Shown here: positions 16,841 through 26,386 of the stretch, piece by piece | How positions within the stretch are numbered: position 1 is the stretch's first letter | Layout: every line of letters starts with the position of its first letter | DNA from: Agrococcus sp. KRD186 | Lineage (GTDB): Bacteria > Actinomycetota > Actinomycetes > Actinomycetales > Microbacteriaceae | Length of the DNA: 64,000 nt | NCBI RefSeq assembly: GCF_017168255.1 | Contig: NZ_JABFAP010000001.1 | Location: 2,598,449 to 2,662,448, forward strand | Direction of reading: 5' to 3' | Made by a program: the position numbers and the translations under genes | The notes under the pieces: model-generated | The model's input: only the letters and a program-made list of their open reading frames with translations | Told to the model about the DNA's origin: nothing | The model's database searches: none

Positions 16841-18532
16841 TCAGTACGCCTGCGAGCGCTGCTCCGTGATGACGTGCAGCAGCACGAAGCGCTCGCCGGC
16901 GCGCCAGCGCGAGAGCGCCTGCTCGACGGCTGCGGGCACCTCGGCGTCGGTCTCGACCCGGATGCCGAAGCCGCCGTAGGCGTTCGCGAGCATCGCGAAG
17001 TCGGGGTTCTCGAGCTGTGTGCCAGAGACGCGGCCGGGGTGGCGGCGCTCCTGGTGGGTGCGGATGGTGCCGTACTCCTGGTTGTCGACCACGATGACCA
17101 GCGGCGTCGCGCCCAGCTGCTTCGCCGTCGCCAGCTCCTGCCCGTTCATCAGGAACTCGCCGTCGCCCGCGATCGAGACGACCTGCCGCTCCGGGAAGTG
17201 CAGCGAGGCGGCGACCGCAGAGGGGATCGAATAGCCCATCGAGCCGTTGCCGCAGCTCACCATCGAGGGGTAGACGCGGGTCGGGAAGTAGCGGTGCGCC
17301 CAGTTCGTGTGCTCGCCGGCGCCAAAGGTGACGAGCGCGTCGTGGTCGAGCTGCGGCACCAGGTGCGCCATCACGGTGTCCATGGATGCGGGACCAGGCT
17401 TCGGCGCGCGCGGCGACAGGGTGCTGAAGGCCCGCTGCTGCTCGCGCAGGCGCGCCGTCCAGTCCGCCCGGGCGTCGTCGGGGGTGAGGTCGATGCGCTC
17501 GAGGTCGCGGGCGAAGGCACCCGGCCGGGCGAGGATGTGATGGCTGACGGCACCGGAGCGGCCACGCAGCGTCGGGTCGATCGAGACCAGGAAGTTGCGG
17601 CGCTCCCAGCCCTGCCGCACCAGGAAGCCGTTGGTGACGACGTCGCCGGGCAGCGTGCCGACGAAGACCAGCAGGTCGCATTCCTCGAGTACGTCGAGGG
17701 TGGGCTTCGGGCGGCCGTAGCCGATCGGGCCCGCGTAGCTGGGCGAGTCGAAGGGCACGATGCCCTCGGTGCGCCACTCGGCGACCGCCGGCAGCCGGTG
17801 CTGCTCGAGCCAGCCGGTCAGGCGCGCGGAGGCATCGGCGTCCCAGTCGCTGCCGCCGGTGACGAACAGCGGCTTCTCGGCCGTCTCGAGCGCGTCGCGC
17901 AGCGCCTCGAGGTCGTTCGCGGTCATGCCGCCCTCGGCGACCGGCAGCTCAGGCTGCTGGTGCTGCGGGATCGTCTCGCGGATGACGTCCTCGGGCAGGC
18001 CGATGACGACCGGGCCGGGCCGGCCAGCGCGGGCGAGGAAGAGCGCGTCGGCGACCACCTCCTGCGCGCGCTCGGCGACGTCGAGGATGACGACGCTCTT
18101 CGCTCCGGCCGCGAACCAGCCGTCCACGTCGAACTCCTGGAACGCCTCCTTGTGGCGGTGCGCCAGCGGGATGAGGCCGATGAAGAGCACCATCGGGGTC
18201 GAGTCCTGCCACGCGGTGTGCACGCCGACGAGCGCGTTGGCGGCGCCCGGTCCGCGCGTCACCATCGCGATGCCCGGCAGCGGGCCGAGCTTGCCCTCCG
18301 CCTCCGCCATGTAGGCCGCGCCGCCCTCGTGGCGGCAGATGACGGTCTCGATCGACGACTCGTGCAGCCCGTCGAGCACCTCCAGGTAGCTCTCGCCCGG
18401 CACCACGAAGGTGCGGCGGATGCCGTGCTCCTCGAGCACGCGGACGATCTCGTGCCCGGCGGTGGCGGTGGTGGGGGCAGCGTCGGCCGCGGATGCGGGC
18501 GCTGGTGCGGGCGCGGAGATGAGCTGTGTCAA
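16841..18532 (-). CDS. acetolactate-synthase-like TPP-dependent enzyme (TTG start)
   Basis: The 563-residue product has the three-domain TPP fold. The catalytic Glu lies in VICRHEGGAAYMAEAEG, there is VTRGPGAANALVGVHTAW, and the Mg/TPP motif is SIAGDGEFLMNGQELATAK...VDNQEYGTIR. The only credible start is TTG at 18532, behind GGAGTCGTC: the next upstream codons have no start and the next ATG is far inside the conserved domain. It resembles the large-subunit family of acetolactate synthase, benzoylformate and sulfopyruvate decarboxylases. No small regulatory subunit gene is next to it, so a catabolic 2-oxoacid decarboxylase role is as likely as amino-acid synthesis. Confidence 0.75.
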   Translation of the reverse strand: MTQLISAPAPAPASAADAAPTTATAGHEIVRVLEEHGIRRTFVVPGESYLEVLDGLHESSIETVICRHEGGAAYMAEAEGKLGPLPGIAMVTRGPGAANALVGVHTAWQDSTPMVLFIGLIPLAHRHKEAFQEFDVDGWFAAGAKSVVILDVAERAQEVVADALFLARAGRPGPVVIGLPEDVIRETIPQHQQPELPVAEGGMTANDLEALRDALETAEKPLFVTGGSDWDADASARLTGWLEQHRLPAVAEWRTEGIVPFDSPSYAGPIGYGRPKPTLDVLEECDLLVFVGTLPGDVVTNGFLVRQGWERRNFLVSIDPTLRGRSGAVSHHILARPGAFARDLERIDLTPDDARADWTARLREQQRAFSTLSPRAPKPGPASMDTVMAHLVPQLDHDALVTFGAGEHTNWAHRYFPTRVYPSMVSCGNGSMGYSIPSAVAASLHFPERQVVSIAGDGEFLMNGQELATAKQLGATPLVIVVDNQEYGTIRTHQERRHPGRVSGTQLENPDFAMLANAYGGFGIRVETDAEVPAAVEQALSRWRAGERFVLLHVITEQRSQAY

Positions 18533-18737
18533 GACGACTCCAAGTTTCGACCGTGCGGAAGAGAGAGGGCGGTGCTCCGGATGCGTCGCGTCGTCGCGGG
18601 CGGGGCGGTGCGGTTCCGTGCGTCCAGGGTTCGCGGACGATCGCGGGGGAGACGGTGGTGCCGTGCTGCTCTCGAGCGTAGAGAAGCGGGCGCTGCGCGC
18701 CCCGACGGCAGGCTGCGAAAGATCGTCGACTCTTGCC

Positions 18738-18755
18738 CGAGGTGCAAGCACCTCG
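18738..18755. promoter_or_regulatory. palindromic operator candidate upstream of UvrA-like gene
   Basis: CGAGGTGC-AA-GCACCTCG is a perfect inverted repeat in the 273-bp divergent spacer 18533-18805. It is 39 nt before TACCGT (18794-18799), which is 6 nt before the GTG start at 18806 and looks like a leaderless -10 box. I see nothing else firm in this spacer. Confidence 0.5.
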
Positions 18756-18805
18756 TATTCCTGTCGCCCGGCGACGGCGTGGGTGGCGCCGGGTACCGTC
18801 GACGC

Positions 18806-21064
<2,259 letters not shown>

Positions 21065-21133
21065 GCCCCGAGGTTCCACTCAGGCGCGGCGCTCGATGCG
21101 GGGACTGCGCCCGTCCCGTCCTACAATCCGGGC

Positions 21134-22024
21134 ATGCCAAAGTTCACCGCGCTGCGCACCGAGTCGACCTTCGTCGACCTGCAGGGCGTCACTGTGCACT
21201 ACTACCGCTGGCAGCCGGGCAAGCCGAAGGCCGCGATCCTGCTGGTGCACGGGCTGGGCGAGCACGCGCTGCGCTACGAGCACGTCGCCCAGCGCTTCGT
21301 GGCGGCCGGCTACGCCGTCTGGGCGATCGACCAGCGCGGCCACGGCGCGACCGGCGTCGAGCAGCACGGCGGCGACCTCTCGAAGCTCGGCAAGCTGGGC
21401 CCGGGCGGCATGCGCGCGGCGGTGGGCGATCTCGTGAGCGCGCTCAAGCGCATCCGCGGCGAGCACCCGAGCCTGCCGCTGGCGATCCTCGGCCACTCGT
21501 GGGGCTCGGTCCTGACCCAGATGCTGCTCAACGCGCACGACGGGCTCGTCGATGCGGCCGTGCTCAGCGGCACCGCCTACCGCGTGCCGGGCTGGATCAA
21601 GCCGGGCGACTACAACGCCCGTCACACGCACCTGGGCGACACCGGGTACGAGTGGCTCTCGCGCGATCAGGCGGTCATCGACGCCTTCGTCGAGGATCCG
21701 CTCACGTTCCCCGCCGAGCCGCTGCGGGTGTTCGGCCCCATCGAGGGCGTGCGCCAGTACGGCGTGCCGAGCCGACGCATTCGGCCAGGGCTCCCGGTGC
21801 TCATCGCGGGCGGCTCCGACGACTCGCTCGGCGGCACCAAGTCGCTGCAGAAGCTCGGCGAGGCCTACCGCCGGCGCGCGGGCCTCAGCGACGTGACCGT
21901 CGTGGTCTACCCGGGTGCCCGGCACGAGATCCTCAACGAGATCAACCGCGCGAAGGTGCTCGACGACATCGTCGAATGGCTCGACGCGCGGCTCTTCCCC
22001 GCGCCGGCCCGGCAGACTGGCTGA
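21134..22024 (+). CDS. alpha/beta hydrolase (monoacylglycerol-lipase-like)
   Basis: The 296-residue hydrolase has LLVHGLGEHALRYEHVAQRF (oxyanion loop), DQRGHGATG, the nucleophile elbow GHSWGS (Ser near residue 122), an Asp in AGGSDDSL and His in GARHEILNE, a complete Ser-Asp-His triad. This layout is that of serine aminopeptidase S33 / monoglyceride lipase proteins, which cleave esters of lipids or small molecules. The start codon lies 6 nt after TACAAT (21122-21127), suggesting a leaderless transcript. It follows the UvrA-like gene by 69 bp but appears to have its own promoter. Confidence 0.85.
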   Translation: MPKFTALRTESTFVDLQGVTVHYYRWQPGKPKAAILLVHGLGEHALRYEHVAQRFVAAGYAVWAIDQRGHGATGVEQHGGDLSKLGKLGPGGMRAAVGDLVSALKRIRGEHPSLPLAILGHSWGSVLTQMLLNAHDGLVDAAVLSGTAYRVPGWIKPGDYNARHTHLGDTGYEWLSRDQAVIDAFVEDPLTFPAEPLRVFGPIEGVRQYGVPSRRIRPGLPVLIAGGSDDSLGGTKSLQKLGEAYRRRAGLSDVTVVVYPGARHEILNEINRAKVLDDIVEWLDARLFPAPARQTG

Positions 22025-22141
22025 GCCGCTCCGCACTGCCCCGCAGGCTGGCTGGGCCGCTTCGCCCTGCCCTGCACGCCTGGCTGAGGCCCTCCGCGCC
22101 GATCGGCTGGCTCAGGGTCCGCTGGCTCAGGGTCCACTGGC
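22025..22141. repeat. intergenic GCTGGCTGAG / 15-bp repeats
   Basis: The space between convergent genes is filled with degenerate GGCTGGCTGAGCC-like units. It ends in three 15-bp copies of CTGGCTCAGGGTCCG type (about 22108-22152), the last running into the final codons of the regulator gene. There is no coding signal. Confidence 0.6.
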
Positions 22142-22894
22142 TCAGGGATCCGCTGACTCGATCACGACGCAGCAGCGCCCGGGTGCCGGATCGAGCCTGG
22201 CACGCAGCGTTCCGGGCGCGACGGTCTCGGTGACGCCGTCCAGCAGCGCCCGGTTCATGCCGCAGACGAGCGTCGTGTGCGCGCGGGAGAGCTCGTGGAA
22301 CGGGCAGTTCGTGAGTTCGATGCCGCGCTCGGTGCGGCGCGGCTCGTAGCCGTGCTCGGCGAGCACCTCGGCGGCCGCGTGCAGCGCATCGTCGTCGTCG
22401 ACCCGCCGGTCCGCCGTCGCGGCACCGCTGCCGCTCACCCCGGCCGGCGCGGCAGCGCCGCGCTCCCGTCGGGCGGCCGACTCAGTGCCCAGCGCACGGC
22501 CGCGTGCGGTGGCGACGCGAGCCACCGCATCCGTCACCGGCTCGCACGTCTCGGCGGCGGCGTCGATCGCGGTCGCCAGCAGCGAGCCCGCGAGGTCGTA
22601 CTCGCGCGGCGGCAGCGAGACGGCGACCGTGCGGTCGGCGCGCCGGTAGCGCTTCGCGGGACGGCCGGCGCCGGGGCCGCCGCGGCCGGCGGGGCGCGCG
22701 TAGTCGGTCTCCAGCAGCCCCGCCTGCTCGAGCTTCTCGAGGTGGAAGCGCGCGCGGTGCACGGGCATCTCGACCGCTGCGGCGGCCTCTTCGCGCCCGA
22801 CCGGTTGCGGCTGCGCGACGACGTAGCGGTAGAGCTCGTGGCGCGCGTCGTCGGCGATCGCGCCGACCGCGGTGACGTCGTCGTCGAGCGGCAT
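22142..22894 (-). CDS. SufR-like winged-helix regulator with C-terminal cysteines
   Basis: The 250-residue protein has an N-terminal ArsR/DeoR-type winged helix (VGREEAAAAVEMPVHRARFHLEKLEQAGLLE) and a C-terminal effector domain with ELTNCPFHELSRAHTTLVCGMN and a late Cys pair in PGRCCVVIES. In SufR and related COG2345 regulators three such cysteines bind an iron-sulfur cluster. ATG 22894 follows CAGGAGCAGCCG; GTG at 22924 is possible. It is divergent from the DoxX-like gene, and a symmetrical site at 22992-23016 in that gene's promoter is its likely operator. The nature of the cluster or effector is inferred only from the cysteine spacing. Confidence 0.75.
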   Translation of the reverse strand: MPLDDDVTAVGAIADDARHELYRYVVAQPQPVGREEAAAAVEMPVHRARFHLEKLEQAGLLETDYARPAGRGGPGAGRPAKRYRRADRTVAVSLPPREYDLAGSLLATAIDAAAETCEPVTDAVARVATARGRALGTESAARRERGAAAPAGVSGSGAATADRRVDDDDALHAAAEVLAEHGYEPRRTERGIELTNCPFHELSRAHTTLVCGMNRALLDGVTETVAPGTLRARLDPAPGRCCVVIESADP

Positions 22895-22959
22895 CGGCTG
22901 CTCCTGTTCGTGGGCGGTGGTCACGTCTGCGCGACCCGATCCTCTATCGGCAGGGGATC

Positions 22960-23016
22960 TTGACGCTAGAGTACTCCGGGTCTATCGTGCAGATCAATGA
23001 CAGTTAGAAATTGATC
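22960..23016 (+). promoter_or_regulatory. promoter and operator of the DoxX-like gene
   Basis: TTGACG (22960-22965) and TATCGT (22983-22988) are separated by exactly 17 bp, a good sigma-70-type promoter. Immediately downstream, GATCAAT (22992-22998) and ATTGATC (23010-23016) form a perfect 7-bp inverted repeat with an 11-bp spacer. A repressor bound there would block transcription. Confidence 0.6.
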
Positions 23017-23065
23017 CGCGGACGGGTCGCACCGGCGGCGGATCCTGCAAGAGAGGAGCGGTGCC

Positions 23066-23509
23066 ATGGCCACGACAGTGTCGTCAACCGGCAGCACCAC
23101 GACCGCGCACACCGCCGCCAGCAGGCGCAGCCCCAGCCAGTGGGCGTTCATGCTGCTGCGGACGGCGTTCACGGTCGCGCCGATCCTGTTCGGGATCGAC
23201 AAGTTCAGCAACCTGCTCACCGACTGGACGCAGTACCTCGCGCCCTGGGTCGACGCGATCGTCCCCGGCGATGCGCAGTTCGCGATGTGGGGGATCGGCA
23301 TCATCGAGATCGCGGCCGGACTGCTGGTTGCCATCGCGCCTCGCTGGGGCGGGCTCGTGGTGGCGGCCTGGCTGCTCGGCATCATCGTCAACCTGTTGAC
23401 GCTGCCGGGTTACTTCGACGTCGCGCTGCGCGATGTCGGCCTGCTCGCCGGCGCGCTGGCGCTGGCGCTGCTGGCCCGCGAGCACGACGGGAGCGCCCGC
23501 CGCGCCTGA
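23066..23509 (+). CDS. DoxX-like small membrane protein
   Basis: This 147-residue protein has four hydrophobic helices (about 28-48, 72-92, 98-115 and 120-138) and the region FMLLRTAFTVAPILFGIDKF, typical of the DoxX/DUF4870-like quinone-associated family. These proteins occur beside redox enzymes or thiol-stress systems; the molecular role is not settled. It has the strong ribosome-binding site GAGAGGAGCGGTGCC. It is divergent from an iron-sulfur-type regulator and carries a symmetrical operator just after its -10 box, so its level is probably tied to redox or iron state. Confidence 0.7.
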   Translation: MATTVSSTGSTTTAHTAASRRSPSQWAFMLLRTAFTVAPILFGIDKFSNLLTDWTQYLAPWVDAIVPGDAQFAMWGIGIIEIAAGLLVAIAPRWGGLVVAAWLLGIIVNLLTLPGYFDVALRDVGLLAGALALALLAREHDGSARRA

Positions 23510-23562
23510 GGCGGCGAGCTCGCGCGCGGCGGACCCCTCGCGAGCGTGGACCCCTCGCGCGC

Positions 23563-23671
23563 GGACCCGTTCGGGATCGAGGGACCCGTTCGGCCACGAG
23601 CGCGCGCGAGCGCGGACCCCTTCGGGATCGCAGGACCTGTTCTATCGGGTCCCCGGATCCCGAAGAGGTCC
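23563..23671. repeat. palindromic GGACCCGTTCGGGATC repeats (same family as 2557)
   Basis: Full or partial copies of the 16-mer occur at 23563-23578, 23582-23593, 23614-23629, and inverted at 23656-23671. The last two pair (15 of 16) into a hairpin with a 26-nt loop, which could terminate the DoxX-like gene. The remaining spacer 23510-23754 holds GGACCCCTCGCG units and no gene. Confidence 0.75.
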
Positions 23672-23754
23672 GTGCTCCGCCAACCCTGGCGCGCGCAGCC
23701 GCCCGTCCCGCCGGCAGCCGCCCCTGGCGCGCAGCCGCGCCGTAGGCTGGTGCC

Positions 23755-24804
23755 ATGCACGGCGAGTACAAGGTCCCCGGTGGCAAGCTCGTGGTCGTCG
23801 ACCTCGAGGAGCGAGACGGCCGCATCGAAGACTTCCGCCTCGCGGGCGACTTCTTCCTCGAGCCCGACGAGGCGCTGGGCGAGATCGACGCAGCCGTAAA
23901 CGGCCTGCCGGCCACCGCATCCGCCACCGAGATCGGCGAGGCCATCAAGGCGGGCCTGCCCGCCGATGCGACGCTGCTGGGCTTCACGCCCGAATCGGTC
24001 GGCGTCGCCATCCGCCGCGCGCTGCAGCACGCCAGCTCGTTCGCCGACTACGACTGGACGATCATCGACGACGAGCCGCGGCTGCCGCTGCTGCACGTCG
24101 CGCTCGACGAGGTGCTCACCGAGGAGGTCGGCGCCGGCCGCCGCGGCCCGACGCTGCGCTTCTGGAACCTCGCCGGCCCCGCCGTCTACCTCGGCTCGTT
24201 CCAGTCGTTCAAGAACGAGGTCGAGCCCGAGGCGGCCGAGCGCCACGGCATCCCGGTGCTGCGCCGCATCACCGGCGGCGGCGCGATGTTCTCCGAGCCC
24301 GACAACGCCATCACCTACTCGCTCTACGTGCCGGGCGACCTGGTGCAGGGCATGAGCTTCCAGGACTCCTACGCGTTCCTGGATGCGTGGGTCATCGAAG
24401 CGCTCAAGGGGCTCGGCATCGATGCGTTCTACGCGCCGCTCAACGACATCACCAGCGCCAAGGGCAAGATCGGCGGCGCCGCGCAGAAGCGGCTCGCGTC
24501 GGGCGCGGTGCTGCACCACGCGACCATGTCGTACGACATCGACGCCGACAAGATGACCGAGGTGCTGCGCATCGGCAAGGAGAAGCTGAGCGACAAGGGC
24601 ACCACGAGCGCGAAGAAGCGCGTCGACCCGCTGAAGTCGCAGACCGGCATGGAGAAGTCGGCGGTGCAGGAGGCGCTCAAGGGCACCTTCCGGAAGCTGT
24701 TCGGCGGCACCGATGGCGCGCTCACGGACGCCGAGCTCGCGGAGGCGACCGAGCGCATCCGCACCAAATTCGGCACCGAGGAGTGGCTGCACCGGGTTCC
24801 GTAG
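23755..24804 (+). CDS. lipoate-protein ligase family protein with accessory domain at the N-terminus
   Basis: This 349-residue protein has a first part of about 95 residues (GKLVVVDLEERDGRIEDFRL, GDFFLEP) that looks like the small accessory domain normally found at the C-terminus of bacterial LplA. The catalytic ligase domain follows: PTLRFWNLAGPAVYLG, the signature RRITGGGAMFSEP, and the probable adenylate-contacting Lys in KGKIGGAAQKR. It should attach lipoate to the E2/H proteins of 2-oxoacid dehydrogenases or the glycine cleavage system. TAGGCT lies 6 nt before the ATG, so a leaderless mRNA is likely. Substrate (lipoate or octanoate) is not decided by sequence. Confidence 0.8.
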   Translation: MHGEYKVPGGKLVVVDLEERDGRIEDFRLAGDFFLEPDEALGEIDAAVNGLPATASATEIGEAIKAGLPADATLLGFTPESVGVAIRRALQHASSFADYDWTIIDDEPRLPLLHVALDEVLTEEVGAGRRGPTLRFWNLAGPAVYLGSFQSFKNEVEPEAAERHGIPVLRRITGGGAMFSEPDNAITYSLYVPGDLVQGMSFQDSYAFLDAWVIEALKGLGIDAFYAPLNDITSAKGKIGGAAQKRLASGAVLHHATMSYDIDADKMTEVLRIGKEKLSDKGTTSAKKRVDPLKSQTGMEKSAVQEALKGTFRKLFGGTDGALTDAELAEATERIRTKFGTEEWLHRVP

Positions 24805-24875
24805 CCGGCAGTCGGCCAGAGTCACGGGTGCGGCCCAGGTTTGCGACAGTCCGGCTCCGTAGGATGTGACGCCTC

Positions 24876-25775
24876 ATGGACTTCTCGTTTGCATTCACGC
24901 CCGACCTGCTCGCCATCTTCCTGACGCTGTTCGTGCTCGAGATCGTGCTCGGCGTCGACAACGTCATCTTCATCTCGATCCTCGCCGCGAAGCTGCCGGA
25001 GTCGCAGCAGGCGAAGGCGCGCAACCTCGGCCTCACGCTCGCGATGGTGATGCGCGTCGGCCTGGTGCTGCTGGCCGGCTGGATCATCACGCTCAACACC
25101 GACCTGTTCACGGTGTTCGGCATGGGCTTCTCCGGCCGCGAGCTCATCCTCATCCTCGGCGGCGGCTTCCTGCTCTACAAGGCCATCCACGAGATCCACC
25201 TGAAGCTCGAGGGCGAGGAGGGTCCAGAGGCATCCGTCGGCAAGGCCACCTTCGGCGCCGTGCTCGCGCAGATCCTCGCGATGGACCTGGTCTTCTCGCT
25301 CGACTCGGTCATCACCGCGGTCGGCATGACGAGCAACATGATCGTCATCATCGCGGCGGTGGTGATCTCGTTCGGCATCCTGCTGTTCTCGGCGAAGTAC
25401 ATCTTCGACTTCGTCAACCGCCACCCGACGGTGAAGATGCTGGCACTGTCGTTCCTGCTGCTGATCGGCGTCTTCCTCATCGCCGAGGGCTTCGGCTTCG
25501 AAATCGACAAGGCCTTCATCTACGGCCCGATGGTGTTCGCGGTGCTCGTCGAGGGGCTCAACCTGTGGGCCGCAGCGCGCCGCCGCAAGCGCCTCGGCAA
25601 GGCCGACGACTCGGTGCGCCTGCACCTGCGCACCTACGCCGGGCCGGTGCGCGGCGAGGCCGGCGACGTGCAGGCACCGGCGGTCGCCGCAGCGCCGGTC
25701 GCCGCAGCGCCGGTCGCCGCAGCGCCCGTCGAGGAAGCGCCCGTCGAGGAAGCGCCGAGCGACCGAACCGACTGA
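24876..25775 (+). CDS. TerC-family integral membrane protein
   Basis: This 299-residue protein has seven to eight hydrophobic helices and the TerC/YkoY signatures VLGVDNVIFIS near residue 25 and MDLVFSLDSVITAVG near residue 142, whose acidic residues sit within helices. Relatives export Mn2+ or insert metals into secreted proteins; tellurite resistance is a side effect. The C-terminal 35 residues are a low-complexity tail with three copies of VAAAP and two of VEEAP, encoded by 15-bp repeats. The 71-bp leader is too short for the Mn riboswitch seen before many relatives, and I see none. Confidence 0.82.
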   Translation: MDFSFAFTPDLLAIFLTLFVLEIVLGVDNVIFISILAAKLPESQQAKARNLGLTLAMVMRVGLVLLAGWIITLNTDLFTVFGMGFSGRELILILGGGFLLYKAIHEIHLKLEGEEGPEASVGKATFGAVLAQILAMDLVFSLDSVITAVGMTSNMIVIIAAVVISFGILLFSAKYIFDFVNRHPTVKMLALSFLLLIGVFLIAEGFGFEIDKAFIYGPMVFAVLVEGLNLWAAARRRKRLGKADDSVRLHLRTYAGPVRGEAGDVQAPAVAAAPVAAAPVAAAPVEEAPVEEAPSDRTD

Positions 25776-25819
25776 CCGACGGGCTTGTCGTTCCGCGCGC
25801 CGCCAGGTTGGATGGGGCC

Positions 25820-26137
25820 ATGAGCGATCAGGCAAGCCAGACCCAGGTCGTCGTGGGCGACGACTCCGACCGCGGCCGCTATGAGGCGCACATCGGCGAC
25901 CACCTCGCCGGCGTGCTCTCCTACGTCGACGATGCCGACGGCAACCGCGTGCTGCAGCACACGGTCGTCGGCGACGAGTACGGCGGGCACGGCGTCGGCA
26001 GCGCGCTGGCGCGCTTCGCGATGCAGGATGCGACGGATGCGGCGCGCAAGATCGTGCCCCAGTGCACGTTCGTGCAGGGCTGGTTGGGCAAGCACCCCGA
26101 GCACCAGTCGCTGGTGGCGCACGCCTACGAGGGCTGA
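25820..26137 (+). CDS. small GNAT-like acetyltransferase (YidJ/GCN5-related type)
   Basis: The 105-residue protein contains the acetyl-CoA-binding stretch HTVVGDEYGGHGVGSALARF and an ending CTFVQGWLGKHPEHQSLV. This is the pattern of the one-domain N-acetyltransferase family whose conserved C-terminal HPE-x-Q motif sets it apart. The acceptor is unknown. ATG 25820 is the only sensible start, since the preceding frame is non-conserved. It ends 59 bp before the tRNA-Gly gene. Confidence 0.78.
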   Translation: MSDQASQTQVVVGDDSDRGRYEAHIGDHLAGVLSYVDDADGNRVLQHTVVGDEYGGHGVGSALARFAMQDATDAARKIVPQCTFVQGWLGKHPEHQSLVAHAYEG

Positions 26138-26196
26138 CGCCCGGCGGCGTCGCGTACACTGGTGGCAGCCGCACGGTGCACACCGGGCGCGGCCAC

Positions 26197-26267
26197 GCGG
26201 ATGTAGTTCAATGGTAGAACTTCAGCTTCCCAAGCTGATAGCGCGGGTTCGATTCCCGTCATCCGCT
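26197..26267 (+). tRNA. tRNA-Gly (anticodon CCC)
   Basis: The acceptor stem GCGGATG pairs with CATCCGC. The D arm is GTTCAATGGTAGAAC. The anticodon stem-loop TCAGC-TTCCCAA-GCTGA gives anticodon CCC (codon GGG), and the T arm is GCGGG-TTCGATT-CCCGT. The discriminator is T and no CCA is encoded. The gene is intact, but its 3' 41 bases are also the left attachment site of the integrated element, and its own terminator now lies beyond attR. Confidence 0.93.
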
Positions 26268-26268
26268 C
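26227..26268 (+). other. attL core, 42-bp direct repeat
   Basis: The 42 bp from TTCCCAAGCTG (anticodon loop) to CATCCGCTC are identical to 34185-34226. The repeat restores the 3' part of the tRNA on the left, as usual for tyrosine-integrase elements in tRNA genes. The bases flanking the two copies differ on both sides, so the boundaries are exact. Confidence 0.93.
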
Positions 26269-26286
26269 GAGGTCAACACCCGCAGG

Positions 26287-26364
26287 ATTCCGCGGAATTC
26301 TGAGGGTCGAGACACTCACGAGGGCAGCGCGTTCAGACCCTGCCGTGGACTCACGTGGACTCAC
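26287..26364. promoter_or_regulatory. left arm-type recombinase sites (candidate)
   Basis: The palindrome-containing ATTCCGCGGAATTC (26287-26300) and two adjacent copies of GTGGACTCAC (26345-26364) lie between attL and the integrase start. Both motifs recur inside the other end (34131-34144 and 34046-34065). This is what accessory arm sites of a lambda-type integrase, or binding sites of the excisionase, would look like. Confidence 0.6.
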
Positions 26365-26386
26365 GTGGTGAAAACGGGACTGAACG

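Noticed and set aside
24805-24875. Mn riboswitch (yybP-ykoY) before the TerC gene
   Set aside because: The 71-bp leader is too short and I find no matching structure.
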